A stretch of 64,000 bases of DNA from Metellina segmentata (lineage: Eukaryota > Arthropoda > Arachnida > Araneae > Tetragnathidae): NCBI GenBank assembly GCA_947359465.1, contig OX375876.1, positions 121,763,444 through 121,827,443 on the forward strand. Direction: 5' to 3'. The notes beneath the pieces were generated by a model. That model ran no database searches. It was not told the DNA's origin and saw only the letters and a program-made list of their open reading frames with translations. Positions 10,111 through 23,610 of this stretch are shown one piece after another (within the stretch, counting starts at the first letter, position 1; each line of letters opens with the position of its first letter). The position numbers and the translations under genes are program-made.

Positions 10111-11789
10111 TTCATATATATACATTGCAAAAAGCACTCCTCTGTCATTTTACCAGGATTACATTTCGAACGTCTCCATCAATTTTTCATCCCTTTCCCT
10201 TTTTCGAAAGAAAATTGGCACTTTTTGACGTTATTCTTGCTTTTGATCACACTAAATGTGTAGAAACACTTTACAGAAATTAAAAATAATCTTTCGTGTT
10301 CAGATTTTACTGATTTACCGTTGCTTCCTTTAATCAGACTGCTGAATAATTTTATCAGAGTGGCAAGCTCTTTCATGTAGTTTTAATGACACTATGCAGT
10401 TCCACAGTGCAAATGAAGCACATTTAAACTAATTGACAAACTTGGCGAATGAATCGCGCAACGGTTTGTTCCAACTGTTGCCATTCAACAGTAAACAAAT
10501 AGCTTCGATATTTTTGCCGAGTACGTTAGTAAAATATATATTTATATAAATAGAGTTTGCCGCTATTAAAACACACATTGCATTTGGATATCTCATTAAT
10601 ACCGTTGATTCCCTTTGAGTAAATATCAACAAAGGGAGATTACAAAATTGTAAAGAATTCAAATGCTAACTTAAAGGCATTTTCATACTCAAGTACACTC
10701 TGAGGGAAAATAGGAAATGTGCTACACTTTTGGGAATAACAATGAACGTGTATCGCAAAAAAAACACAATTTTTATATTTAGAAGGAATTGCTCGTTCTC
10801 CGACTCGATTGAAACCACACTAAGGGAAAGTAAATATTCTATTGATTGCAAGAGTAAACTTCTTTCAAGAGTCCAGATCTAGATTCTTGAAAGAGTTCCT
10901 CTGAGTTCTTCAGAAGGAAAGGAGCATCATTTCATAACTATTTCTCTCAATTATTTCCACTGAAAGAATGGAGAGGAAAAGTGTAACTGTAAGCAGTATT
11001 CATCTGTCGATGAAAAAAATAGGAGAATACTTGTTCAGATAGTTATCAGTTGGAAAAATGCTTCGTTCATACTGCTGAATCGGCGGGATTTATTCAGCGA
11101 TCGAGTATTTCTTTTTCTGTACCTCAAACCGGATGTTAGCAATTACTTACATATAATAAAATTCTCGATAGCTTGTTTTGTAATGTAAGCAAAGAAAAAT
11201 ACCTTCTTTATAAGTTTTTTACATGCGTACTTGTGACATGGAATGGATTTAAATTTGGATTCAACCTCACAAGATCTAAAATAGGACACGTTGCCTCAGA
11301 CTAGAAAAGAAACAAACAATAGTGTAAAAATAGGTATGACATATCTTACATACCTTCGGTTTAGCGCGGAATTTTGCCAATTGGCATTTTGTCGAGAAAC
11401 TAAGTGCTTATTTTTATGAGTATAAAAATATATAGTTGTGTAATATATTTTTAAAATATAGAACGCGATTAAAATACCTAGAATTAAAATTTTTTGACTC
11501 AAGAAACAAATAGCGAGTCTATAAAAAACTTGTACAGCAAAAAATTATTTTCTCAGTTGTTATATTATTGATTTCTGATTTCTAAGTTGTCGATTTAAGA
11601 ATTGAGTCAAACATAAATTTAATTTAAAGATGTATTGTGTTTTGAAAAAGTGATCGTTTTAACTACACTGCCAAATTTATATGAGTTTTAAAAAACAATA
11701 GTATGTTAAATAAAAAAGATATGATTTGAAAACATTTTTCTGAAAAATCTTATAAGTTTAAGATTATACAGGGAATAATTAAAGTATTA
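10111..11789. other. No gene recognised
   Basis: AT-rich. Short open frames on both strands lack recognisable motifs, and I see no clear repeat. Confidence 0.4.
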
Positions 11790-13486
11790 CTGTTCAGAGC
11801 ACTATAGAGAAAAAACCAATAGACATATGAACGCCAAATTTCGTGATATACATATCAGAGCACGGGGAAATATAGGGTGAAAAAAAGTTTTTAGTTCCAA
11901 AAATGACCGACAAGGAAACAGATGGTGCTACAAACAGTCCCTAGTAAAATATAATTCAATAAAATGGCTTTGCAGTCGTGATACGCATTTATTACGAATT
12001 ATAAGTCGTATAAACAACCATCAACTGTCATAAACCTTAAATTTGAAATTTAGGTAAGCATTTTACAAATGCTCCATATGGAATCAACAAAAGAAGACGT
12101 AGCTTTATGCAAATTTTTAGCACAATTTGCTCTAAAACACGTTCAAAGGTTTGTGAAAAGATTCGACGATCGCTATGGGACTCTCATTGCCTGACCGTGC
12201 TTTATTATAAAAGTTTTTTTGAGAGTGGCGAAAACTCTGCTGGTACTCTTCGCGAGTACAGACGTGTGAAATCGGTGCGTACAGGTCCTCAGACAGCATG
12301 TGGAATCCGAAGAATGGTTCAATGCTTCTAGAAGACGGGAATCTTTTTCAGGAATCAGTTCGACCAGGACGTCGAAAACCTGTGCCAACCCAATTCCATG
12401 AAGAGGTTGCAACGGCTATTGTTGAACAGACAAGGCAGAATCAGGCAGGACACAGTAATACAAGAGTTGTAGCAAGACAATTGGATTTGTCCTACGCAAC
12501 AGTACGAAAGTGTTTGCGGAAAATTTTAGTAAAATATCCGAAAAGATCCAGCGCAACCAAGCGTTACAAGCTTCTGATACAGATATCCGTGAATCTCGTT
12601 TGCTTCGAAATTCCTTGTACGCATGCAGGTAGATGACAACTAACTAACTACTAATGTTCAAAACTAACTACTTGAATTGAGTTTATAGCAACATTTCTGA
12701 TTAGTCCCTACTTTTTTGAAGAAGCCCATCTACAGGGATAAAAGACCTGTTCAGTTACTGCACAGCGGTATAGGGGCATGTTGCAGAACTTCGTTGTTCC
12801 TTGGCTCCAACAGCGAGAAGCCCTTAGCTCTTATATCTTAGCTTATTCCAAAAAGATGGAGCACCTCCCCACATCCTGTTAAACAGTTGCTGTGACAGCA
12901 GTTTATAGACAAACGGGTAATCAGTCGCGCATTCCCATCTTCATGGTCACCCCGTTCACCAGATCTGAGCCCTTGTGACTTTTGTCTGTGTGGTTACCTA
13001 AATAGCATGGCTTATTAGGGAAGTATTCAAAACCTTAAGGCTTAAAGGACAGCGTCATTTTGCACACGCGCAATATGAAAAAGATCAGTTACGTGAAGTT
13101 ATTGAATACACCATCATATGGTACCAGTTGTTACTTCTTCAACACGGTGTACACATTGAAAACTGCCTATGACTTGTCTTTCTACATCCTTCTTCCCTCC
13201 TGCGTTCCAAATGTAACATGTTTTAGATGCATTAATTAAATTGACATTTTGTTTATGACTATTGTCAGCATCTATCGCACTCTTATACCACTTACAAATT
13301 GTAATTATTCTTGTCAGTCCATTCATTCAATAATGCTTTTACTAAGGACTGTTCGCAGTGCCATCTCCTCCCCTATTGATCATTTTCGGAACTAAATTTT
13401 TTTCCCGTCATTCGTTCTCCCATGTTCTGCAGCAAATTTGGAGTTATTATGGCCACTGGTTTTTTTATCAACAGTGCTCTGAACAG
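11790..13486 (+). mobile_element. Mariner-like element (HTH transposase type), decayed
   Basis: The ends CTGTTCAGAGCACT and its reverse complement AGTGCTCTGAACAG form inverted repeats whose similarity continues for roughly 55-60 bases (CCAATAGACATATG versus CCAGTGGCCATAAT). In the plus frames, 12100-12610 reads as an N-terminal helix-turn-helix region (TRVVARQLDLSYATVRKCLRK in part). Around 12860-12990 the catalytic blocks are visible as QQDGAPPH-like and SPDLSPCDF. Stops and frameshifts interrupt the frame throughout, so it is a dead copy. The TA target duplication is not clean at the left side. Confidence 0.75.
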
Positions 13487-16327
13487 GGATACCTTAATTA
13501 TAACCACCCGGTACTTTTAAAACTTTAAGACTGAGGATTAAAATAAAATGCATGTAATTGAAATGAGATAAACACTTTTAAAAGCCATTTCACATCCTCC
13601 AACATACTTTTATATAATTTAAACTACATCATCACATCTATTTAACCAAACTGATTTTCAAATATATTTTTATTGTATGATAGTTTATTTTTGTATTATA
13701 TCTATTTTATTGGGTTATATTCTGCATTCGGCACAGCCTTTCCTATTTTGTACCCTGCGCAATGAAACCAAATCCAACCAAACACACATACAAAATCAGG
13801 TCAATCCGAATTCCATCTCGTTCCAAGAGAAACTGACAAACGAATATTCGATGAGTCACTTTCATAAGAAATAGCTTGTTCGTCAAAAACATTTGACACT
13901 GCTGGAATAGGAGTTCCATTCGAACTCACTTGAATCTACTTTAATCAATGCTTATCGGATTCAGATTAATTTGGATGAAATGTTAGAACCCGATCAAATT
14001 AACCCTCATGTAGCAATAAAATTGACCATACAGCGGCAAACCAAAATCAAAACCTAAAAGATGAAGATCTGTTAACTGAGTATGTCCAATACTAGGCGGG
14101 TCAGTTCAACATAAGTCTTCCATTTTTGAGCGAATGACCAAGGATTAATTAATGGTCTGAGACTGCAAAGTTGTGGGTGACTTGCACGCTTTATGCCGCA
14201 AATGATTTAATTCGTTCTTTGATGGAACAATCTGTCACGACAGCAGCTTCCAACAACGCGTAAAATACCGAACGCTGAGGATCTGAATTACCTCAATTTT
14301 CTTCCTATTAAAATCGATAATAATTAGAAAACGAAAGTTCGTACCGCAGGTTTAAATGTATTATAGATCGGTTTGTTCTCATGTGCTTATTTACAATGAA
14401 ACAATAGTATTTTTGAATACTTCACTGGTGCTCGGTTTCCTAGAATTGAAACCAAGATAATAATCTGGATACAGTTGCTTTAAAATTGGGGAAACAGGTA
14501 AAAATCTACAAAAAAAACTAAACCTAAACCATCGGTAAATAATTTACGTACAGTATTGGAAATTTTCTGGAATTCCCGAGAGGTTAGAGATCGCATCAAT
14601 CGGTCCAGAGGAAGCAAAATACACAATAGCTCAATACCCTAAATGAAGCTCGAGTCACAATTCCCTTAGGGTGAAGGTTAATTCTATTAGCGACTAACCT
14701 TGTCACAGAGATTTTATTATCATTGATCGGCTTTCCCTACATTTAATTTGTTTCCAAAAAGTATATTACAAAGATTCAATCAACGATGGTATCAAATCGT
14801 ATTGTGTTTACTTTTATTTCACATTTAAGTTCAACATTCTTAATACTCCTGGCAGTTGAGCTATGAAACAGACAAAAGGAGGAATGGAACAGACGTATCA
14901 TCGACTGACATCGATAGAAACCTATTAATTTCGTTTAAGTTTTACTTGATTGGATGGTACTGTTTATAATACAAATCGTTTTGGGCAACATAAAAAGGTT
15001 CTAACCAAGTTACAACCACTGTCAGATGACTTCTAAGTACTAACAAGTAAAGTAGAATATTTACGAAACAGCTGGACTAATGCAGAGATACCAACCTGCG
15101 ATGGAAGTTTTCAGTAGTACCAAAGGAAAAAAATCTGTAGTTTTAAGAAATTTTCAGTGTTCAAGTAAAAATTTAAGAAATAGGCTATAATAACACGCAT
15201 ATATCATTAATTCAAATATTTAATTACAAATTTGAAAGATATATGCAACACATTATTTTATTTATAGTTAGTTAGGTATATCATGCAGTATAAAAACACA
15301 TATATAGAACCAATAACTGAATAAAAAATTATTATAAAAATTTAAAATTTTATTCATAAAAAACATTTAATAATTAAATTTCAGCACTCTTTTGTCCCGT
15401 TAAAAAATCTTTAATAAAATAAAAAATATATAGAAATAAGTAAATTAATACATGTGCTGTGAAAAATAAATAAAATTGAATTTTTCTGTAGAAAAAATAA
15501 TCGATTCCGTAATCTGTAGTACCCGATTCACTTACGTAGAAACTACGGAGAATCCTTAGTAGATGGCATCTCTGTAATGGTTGTCTTGAAGTGGTGCCTG
15601 ATAAAACGCAGAATAATCCGGTGGCAACCTTTCCCCTTGCAAGATTGTTTTCCCACACCCATCTGCATAAAATTTCCATCGTCAGCTAACCTTTCTGTCC
15701 GCTTCGTAATCAATCTGAACCTATGGACGTATCCCACCTACTGCTCTGCAAAGCGATTCATGGAAACCTAGAGTTGATACTGGAAAACGAGAGAACTTTG
15801 GAGTGACAATCCGTTTGTAATCGTCTGAGGTCCTCTAGAATCAGACAAATACATCTTGACAAACTTAATCAGATGTATTTAACAAGGAGATTATAGCAGT
15901 GACAACGTGGACAACAGACATACAAGTCCAGCGTTGTTAAGGGCGAATGAACAGATTGTGAGACGTTTGTCTTGTTATTCAAGATTATGTTCTTCAGATT
16001 AATTATAGTTAGTATGCTCTGTTTAGTGCTCAACATTTGCTGAATCGTCTTTGCTTTCGCTTCACTTACACAATTTACTCCAAACATTAAGTTATGGTCA
16101 GTTGACTCACGAATTAATCAAACACGAGCTACGAAAACCAGTGACGTGGTCAGCACGTGCGTAGAAAGTGGTTACATTTGTTTTTCTGCATTTTCTCTTC
16201 TATAATATATTATGGAACATGTCTTGCTGTATTGTAGTAGTTTGTGTACTAGTGTATATTTTGTTTTGTATGTGTTTGTCTTGGTTTTGGAAATAAAAAC
16301 AAAACACAGAAAGTCACTGGTTCCAAT
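13487..16327. other. No gene recognised; AT-rich
   Basis: 15180-15500 is extremely AT-rich. Two overlapping minus-strand frames at 15374-15737 lie in locally more GC-rich DNA but show no known motif. 15800-16180 likewise could not be assigned to any element. Confidence 0.4.
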
Positions 16328-17040
16328 TAGTGATGCGACATCGACAACAAAACATCCATGTTCAAAATTAAAACATGATAATACAACGCCCCCCCCCCCA
16401 AAAAAAAATTTTAATTTAGTGTATTAAAACTTTTTTCCTCCCCCATTTCTTAAAACTGGTTTAACAACTAGTGATGCTACATCGACAGCAAAACATCGAT
16501 GTTTTTAAAATTCAGTGTATTTAAACTTTTTTCTCCCATTTCTTAAAACTGGTTTAGCAACTATTGATGCGACATCGACAGCAAAACATCGATGTTCAAA
16601 ATTAAAACATCGATGTTGATAATACATCGCCCCCAAACCCTCGATGTTTATAAAATTCAGTGTATTTAAACTTTTTTCCCCATATCTTAAAACTGATTTA
16701 GCAACTAGTGATGCGACATCGGCTTCAATACATCGATGTTTTTTATAAAACATCAATGTTTTAAAACATCGACATCGATGTCGCATCCCTACTTTTCAGA
16801 CCCTTCACCCTTGGTCACTTTGGTCTTGAAGTAAGTACGTTCAGTTTGCTGATTATGAAAATGATGCTACTTGGTTAATTTTTAAATTTTTTTACGGTAC
16901 TTCTTTCATTTAAAAATAAAACATCGACAAGTATAAACATCGATGTTACATCGACTCCAATACATCAATGTTAAAATAATCGATGTTTTTTTAAAAAACA
17001 TCGATGTTTTGAAAACATCGACATCGATGTCGCATCCCTA
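16328..17040 (-). mobile_element. Non-autonomous hAT element, ATCGATG family, copy 2
   Basis: Ends TAGTGATGCGACATCG and CGATGTCGCATCCCTA are inverted repeats with one mismatch. GTTCCAAT is duplicated on both sides (16320-16327 and 17041-17048), an 8-bp hAT-type duplication. The interior carries the same units as copy 1 in reverse orientation, including a CTTTTCAGACCCTTCACCC segment next to an internal terminal-repeat copy (about 16775-16850). Non-coding; 713 bp. Confidence 0.85.
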
Positions 17041-17139
17041 GTTCCAATACTACTCGTCGTCTTGTAGAAAAATATAGCCGTAGAAGGAATAATAAAATGG
17101 AATTTTCTATACCACCATCACACAACACTTTCGAATACT

Positions 17140-17290
17140 AAAGGTGGGGTGTCAGCTCCGATGGGACTTCGTCATCTGAGCGTTGTTCAAAATTATGAGA
17201 TGTTGACTTCGGATATTTCCTTTCTGGATTGAACCCGGACTGTCACCAATATCCCGTTAATGTGACGTTAATTTCACTACCTACCTAAGC
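17140..17290 (+). mobile_element. SINE family 2, 5'-truncated
   Basis: Carries only the body and tail: the blocks CATCTGA...GTTCAAAATTA, CGGACTGTCACCAATA and TGTGACGTTAATTTC, and a CTACCTACC tail. Fuller copies are at 37.7, 48.6 and 53.3 kb. The tRNA-like head is absent. Confidence 0.65.
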
Positions 17291-17299
17291 GGTTTGAAC

Positions 17300-17815
17300 A
17301 AAACTCATCCACTTGAGTTTTTATCATAGCTTGCAGTATAGCGAGGGAGTTCCAAGGTCCCATACAAAAGATTTTGAAACTTTGGTAACAGAAGTGGCGC
17401 ATTTTGCGCCGTCAAAAATAAAAGAGTTAAACTTAGTTTAATTACTTTAACTTTTATCTCATCCCCGACCTAAAACGTTTTCATGAGGTCTTTGTATGCA
17501 AATTCTTAAGTGATATCTAAAACTCGGCAAATAGCAATGGAACAGGGAGAAAAGTTTAAAGGAAGACGGGTATTGTTGACTCTACAAGACATCCTGTCGT
17601 GTTGTGTGAGATTTCATAATTTTAGTTCGAAGGTGAAGACCGCTAGCATAAGAGTAATTGCTCAAATCGTTATCTCGCAGTGCCACAGTTAATTATGCGT
17701 ATGAAATAAATTAACACAGCGTGCATGGAATGAATTAAAAGCTATAGTCATCTATATCTTGCCTTCAAAGTCAGGGGTGCATAATTTAGTGCACAGAACA
17801 ACAGACATAAGTCCT
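17300..17815. other. No gene recognised
   Basis: A 60-codon frame at 17510-17692 has no recognisable motif. No repeats identified. Confidence 0.35.
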
Positions 17816-17819
17816 AATT

Positions 17820-17995
17820 CTGAATTTAACTTAATAGGATGTATCGCACCTTTTCGAGAAGCAATACAACCTAAAATAAGTGGGTCTTTGGAGCTGAAAT
17901 TTTAACTTAGATGTAGGATGTATTATGAAACTTTACGAGAAAAGGGATGAACTCAAAAAAAAATTATAGAGGAAGTATTTTAACTTAAAGTATCT
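17820..17995 (+). repeat. Diverged tandem-repeat units
   Basis: Two or three diverged copies of the block TTTAACTTAGATGTAGGATG / GGATGTATCGCACCTTTTCG. The same block is better preserved at 19.05-19.39 kb. Confidence 0.5.
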
Positions 17996-17999
17996 ATAG

Positions 18000-19045
18000 C
18001 GAGCTTAGCTACCACTCCCAAACTTAACTTACAAATGGGTAGTATAAATACCAGCGTAACCCAACTCTACCATGAAGTACTTTTTGATATACACTAAGTT
18101 ACGCTGGTTCATTATGATATGTCCAAACACGTTAAAATGTCCTTTTAGACCAAAAATTTAAAAAAAAGTGTGATCTTATTTGATTTATTCGACTTTCCAA
18201 AATGTATTTGATTTTTTTCTCTAGGTTATTTAGTTGTAGAGGTATTAAGATTTTAATACCGCGAGTATGTAAACACCGGAAATGGTCGTTAAAACACCAA
18301 AAACCTGTCAAAATTTAAATTTAAAAATTACTTCTTTTTGCAAATATACTTTTACAAAGATATCTCAAATGATTGAAAGGATTCTCTTTTGGAAACAGTG
18401 TGAACATTTTTAAAGAGAAGTGGAGAACAAAATAGTTTACACAAATAGCAAAAGCAAGAGAGAGCAACACAATACACTTCAAACTAGTTTTTACACTAAA
18501 TTATTATTTATGCATTATTTCATCACTTCAATTGTTATAGCACGAAAATTTATTGATGGATTCTCATAAAACCTTGAGAACTTGTTCTTTCTAATGTTGT
18601 CTAAGGAATAAACTGAAATAATTATACTGATTTTAAAAGTTTTTAAATAATGATCATTTATTTAAGAAGTAGGACTGTAAAACTATCGAAAATCTTGTAT
18701 TCATTTTTCGATCGCTTGTAAAATTTTTATTTATTTAAATATCCTTTTGTAAATCTCCTTTTTTAAATATCCTTAAATACTTTCCTATCTAGTTCATTCC
18801 CTAGAAATATGCTTGTAGTTATTTTGTCAGCATCATTTTTTAAATGGGTTGAATAGATTTGCATGTAGCACGTTTGAAGTTCTGTACAAATTTCTTTAAA
18901 ATTTCAAACATTATTCTCATTTTTACAAAATTATTAATATATTTTTTAAATATTTATAGCCCAACGCTATTTATTAATAAAACTAAAGATAAAAAAGATC
19001 ATTAAAATGTTTCGATACCACATTAAAAAAAAGGGTCTCGCAGAC
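18000..19045. other. No gene recognised; very AT-rich
   Basis: Low-complexity AT-rich DNA without an assignable frame or repeat. Confidence 0.4.
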
Positions 19046-19050
19046 GGAAT

Positions 19051-19390
19051 TTTAATTTAGATGTATACTGTATCGTACATTTTCAAGGAAAGTAAACCAA
19101 CGCGAAAAAAGTAAATTTTGCAAGGGGGGGGGGTGTAATTTAGATGTATGCTGTACCGCACCTATTCTTGGAAACTAAACCAACTCAAAAAAGTAAATTT
19201 TGTAGGAGGAGAAATTTAAATGTATGCTGTGTACTGTGTATCGCACCTTTTCGGGGAAAGAAAACCATCTATGAAAAGCAAATTTTGTTGGAGGAGGAAT
19301 TTTAATTTAAATGTATACTGTATCGCACCTACTTCGGTAAACGTGACACAACTTAAGATAGTAAATTTTTTGTTAGTCAATCGAAAATTG
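19051..19390 (+). repeat. Tandem repeat, about 78-88 bp, four units
   Basis: The block TTTAATTTAGATGTATACTG, followed by TATCGCACC and then AGTAAATTTTG, recurs starting near 19051, 19136, 19213 and 19301. Units differ by substitutions and small indels, so the array is old. The unit does not encode a recognisable peptide. Confidence 0.75.
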
Positions 19391-19399
19391 AAAATCTTT

Positions 19400-22220
19400 G
19401 GCATTTTCTTCTCAATTTGAATTTTGCATAAATCCTCTGTGAGATTGCATCTAAACAATTAAACTGAAGAGAAGAGAACTGCAAAGGATAACCATCCGTG
19501 TTGTATGAGGAAAATTAAAGCAAACCTTTTGACTTAGTATTTCAGAGGGTTGAAAACCCAAACTTCTAAGTAAGAAAACAATATTCCAGGCAAAAATTAA
19601 TTTTTCATTGTCGTTGTGACGATGTTTGCAGTTAATATTTATAATACTGACCTGCTGAAATTGCACTTGAGTAACATTACAAGTTACACTGACGTTACTA
19701 AAGAGGTTATCAAAACACGGTAGTACATAGTACATAGTATTACCGTATGTAATTTTACAGGAAATACTGTCTTATTTAGTTTGCTTTAAAATATGAGAGT
19801 CACGACAGTTATTTAATTGCTTTTGAGTTCCATGTTTATAAACATAGATTTAGTTAGAACAATGATCGGAAAACTACCACTAAAGAAATCGTAATACACT
19901 GCAAGCATTTATTTTAAGTAAATAATAACATTTTTGTGTTTACATCATACAATAACGAAAGTTATGTACACATGTTGAAAATAATAATTACATGGATAAA
20001 GAGAATATTTTTATAAGTAAAAATGCTAGACAAAAGTGAATGTTTCTTCTACAAAGAACTTGGAAATTAATCGGCATGGCAATGTTTTCGAATTGCAAAA
20101 TAACTAACTAACCAGACTAAAACTAAAACATCCAATAGATAGTATAAATAAATCATCTCGCATTTTTGTTAAATAAGAGAATCCAAGAAATTAAAGCACT
20201 AAATACTATGCAGACTGGAGCATTCAAAATTTACCAAAGTTTATGTGTACTGGTCTTATAAAAATAGAACACAATAAAGATTTCGTATACGTTCGTAAAT
20301 AAACGTTTTGTAGTTTGTAAATACTTCAAGTTATTTATCTTTAAAATCCCTTTCAATTCCCCTAACAGAACAGCAACGGCGAAGCCCTTTGCTGCGCACA
20401 CAATAGAATTCCATCACAAATAATAACAATCCAATAAAACTACTCAAAAATATCTTCTAAAAATCTGAACATAAAAACAAGGAAGAAACGGAAGATTTTC
20501 GTGACGTTCAATTTAATTTGAGACAAGCACACAAATCCTCGACAACACATCGCTTCATGGTTAAAACAATCATTTCGAATGGAATTTCAAAATCATTATA
20601 TTTACACTTAAATTTTGGCTGACATTTTTCCCACAAATGCTGCCGAATGAAGTTTTGTTTCCTACCTTGGAAGACTAAAAAGCAGTAAAACACTCCACGC
20701 ACGCAAAAACAACATTTGCTTACGTGTTTATTTGACGTCTCAAAAGAAAGTAAATTATCTAGCGGCACTTAATGTCTTTATACAAAATGCAGAATTACAC
20801 TGTCCTCTGTTGCTGATGCGAGATGAAATAAAAACGTAACAGTTATCCTATTCTTCCAAAGAGCTTAAGTAAATATTTTACATTTAAGTTGAATATAAGT
20901 TTTTATACATATCACATGAGCCAGATTTGTAATAAGCATATTTGTCATGGTGTCCTTTTCGAATATACCATCTCTTCAACCAATTACAGCTGAAATCATT
21001 TTTTGATATGAAAAGGATTTATTTTCAATGCAAGCACAGAAACAAGACGAAAATCGATTATTTTATTTCCTCTTTAAAACTTGAAACGTTGCCGAAGTTA
21101 CATTTTATACACGTTGGTATTTAAAAGAACACAGCTCCTTTTGAAATATTGATAGTCCATTGTATTGCATCGTTAATTAAAAACCTACCTATATTGTATT
21201 GACGTTAATTAATTACCAACGCACCTATCTTTTGAAATATTAACTTCAGACGACAACACTTCCGCTCTCAAACCAGCATTTTAATTTAAGCATCCTCTAC
21301 CACATCTGAACTTTTTTATATTCCAAACACTGATTCGTATTTCAGTGCAGAAAGGGTCAAAAATATTAATTTTTGTATAAAAGTTTTAAGTAATTATTGC
21401 GTTCATTTATTTAACATTTACAAGAATGTCAAAATATCTTTTAAGTAAATCGGAGAACTTAAACAGAGTTTAATACTTTGAAGGATCTACGTTTGGTTTA
21501 GTCCTCAGCATCTAGTTTGTGAAGTTAATTTACTGTTACCAATTAAGCGCAACTTAATGATGTCGTTATCGGAAACTTCCTTTTTGAGTCTTAAGCAATT
21601 TTAATGACAGAAAGTGGTATAAATAATTGTCAGTAAAGGAGACTTTCATTAAGCACCATTGTTTTGAGTTAGAAAATTAAAACTCAACAGTGTATCGTGA
21701 AGTTTTTGACGTGCAGTGTGCTGTTACCTAAGTGGTTAGGTGTTAAATTTTTCATCCTAATTACTTCGAAACAATGGCACACTTTAGTCAACAATAATCA
21801 TAAAGGATTGGATTGTCATGGTCTCGCAATTTTTTTTGGTAAGACTGAAAGATTCGAGTAGACAGAAATCTCTCATACAAACTAATCTGATTTAAGTACG
21901 TTTGGCATGTGATATTTATTCAAACTAGCATTTTCTTCAGTGTTTGTTATTAATTACTTTAAGTCGTTTTTGACCTTTATTCAATGATTATTTTGCATTT
22001 GTGATAACATTTTTAGTTAAGGTTAGACGGGGCCAATTCAAACCCAAATCTTCAAAGTTCGCATTGAACTAATTACTACTATCTCTCTCTCTCTCTGTTC
22101 AAAAATTTTTTGAAATTTAATATTTTTACATACTCTCAGACCTTAGTCTCGTATTTATTTAAACACCTTTGATATATTTTTAAATAATGCTTTTAAATGG
22201 TATTTTATAGGATGCACTAA
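19400..22220. other. No gene recognised
   Basis: Long AT-rich stretch. Short open frames (for example 20508-20768 minus) have no motif, and I saw no terminal repeats. A short CT run lies at about 22080-22097. Confidence 0.4.
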
Positions 22221-22223
22221 TCC

Positions 22224-22455
22224 CTCATGAAGGGGCACGTGTATACTATGGACTGGTTTCTTGTTTGCGATGTTTCTTGTTGGCAAAACTTATTTCTTGT
22301 TTGCAATGTTTCTTCTTGGCAAAACTTATTTCTTGTTTGCATAATGTGATAACTGGATTCTAATTTGCAAGACTGGTTTCTTGTCGGTATAAAGTGATGA
22401 CTCGTTTCTAATTTTCAATACTGATTTCTTGTTGGAAAGGCTGATTTCTTGTTGG
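22224..22455 (+). repeat. Minisatellite, left part (about 20-bp unit)
   Basis: Variants of ACTGGTTTCTTGTTTGCAAT repeat across the interval. The array is broken at 22456 by Gypsy element 2 and resumes at 26839. A longer block (TGCATAATGTGATAACTGG ... GTATAAAGTGATGACTCG) occurs on both sides of the insertion, so the array has a higher-order duplication. Confidence 0.85.
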
Positions 22456-22649
22456 TGTGATATGTTAACTGTAACCATAACTGCAAAAGTGCTGTTCTAT
22501 AGATATTTGAATTATATAGTTTTTTTTATATAGCCAAGAGAGCACGTTAGGCTTTGTTCATTAAAGCTATGCTTGTGAATTGTGGCTTTCATTTAAACAC
22601 GATTATGAAACTTGCTGAATAATTGACATAACTACAGGAGAATGAAACA
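22456..22649 (+). repeat. 5' LTR of Gypsy element 2
   Basis: Starts TGTGATATG and ends GAATGAAACA. It contains a TTTTTTTTATATAG stretch and CATTAAAGC, where the 3' copy has CAATAAAG, a better polyadenylation signal. Confidence 0.88.
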
Positions 22650-22666
22650 TGGTGGCAGGTCCCTGC
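22650..22666 (+). promoter_or_regulatory. Putative primer-binding site of Gypsy element 2
   Basis: TGGTGGCAGGTCCCTGC begins directly at the end of the LTR with TGG. The priming tRNA was not assigned. Confidence 0.55.
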
Positions 22667-22749
22667 TAAGAACATTCGTATTCTGAAAAAAAAATGAACT
22701 TTGGAGTTCTGTAAAGTGAATTTTGCCCAATCCGTTATCATCATTCGTA

Positions 22750-23610
22750 ATGATCTTTAAACATCCTGGAGAGTTGTGTTTCAGCAGGAATACCAGTGAA
22801 AATAGGATGGCGTGGAAGCGGAAGCTAGAAATTTTTTTCATGGCTTCAGAGAAAGTGGAAAAGCCGGACAATATCAAAATTGCTATATTACTCAATCTAA
22901 TTGGTGATGAAGGCGTGAATGTATATAATACATTGAAGTTTGAGTGTAAGGAGAGAAAATTTGAGGAAGTTATTCATAAATTCGATCATCACTGTTTACC
23001 ACAAAGTAATGAAGTGTTTGCACGGTTCAAATTTTTCTCTTGTTCACAAAAAGACTGTCAATCACTTGATGTGTACTTGACTGAATTAAAGACACTTGCT
23101 GAATCATGCAACTTTGGAGAGCAGGAAACCATCCTGATTCGAGACAAAATACTACTGGGAGTTCAAGATGTTAACTTGCAGGAAAGATTGCTACGGGAAC
23201 CTGCCCTAACCTTACAAAAAGCGGTCAACAGTATTCGAGCTTGTGAATTGAGTAGGAGTCAGGTGAAAACCATCAATAACTCCAACTTTGGTGATGCTGT
23301 AAATAGACATAGCCATAACACGACCAAATCTTCAAAGCAACAAATTGTCGAATGCCAGGCATGTGGAAGAAAGCACATGAAAGGTCAGTGCCCAGCTTAT
23401 AATAAACTATGCAACAAGTGCAAAAGGAAAAACCATTTTGCAGCTATGTGCAAAAGGAAGGTAAATCCAATGATACATCAATCAATTGCTAGAAGTACTC
23501 ACAGGAAAGTGAATGAAGTGCAAACAAATAATTCGGATGTTAGCCTATTTGAATATATTGTACGTAATGTTCAATCAAATGTTTGCAATGAATGGCTTAA
23601 AGTAATATGA
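22750..23610 (+). pseudogene. Gag of Gypsy element 2
   Basis: Open for 286 codons from the ATG at 22750; the longer frame from 22723 would need a non-ATG start. It resembles Ty3/Gypsy capsid proteins (KHPGELCFS, MAWKRKLEIFF, then a helical capsid region). Two zinc knuckles follow at about residues 207-235: C-x2-C-x3-H-x4-C (CQACGRKHMKGQC) and C-x2-C-x4-H-x4-C (CNKCKRKNHFAAMC). Unlike the element at 5.2 kb, both keep their His. The frame is intact, but the protein would end before the protease, and the rest of pol is broken. Confidence 0.85.

Noticed and set aside
15374..15737. Two overlapping minus frames as a possible exon
   Set aside because: Neither has a recognisable domain, they overlap in different frames, and no splice-site or promoter context supports one over the other.
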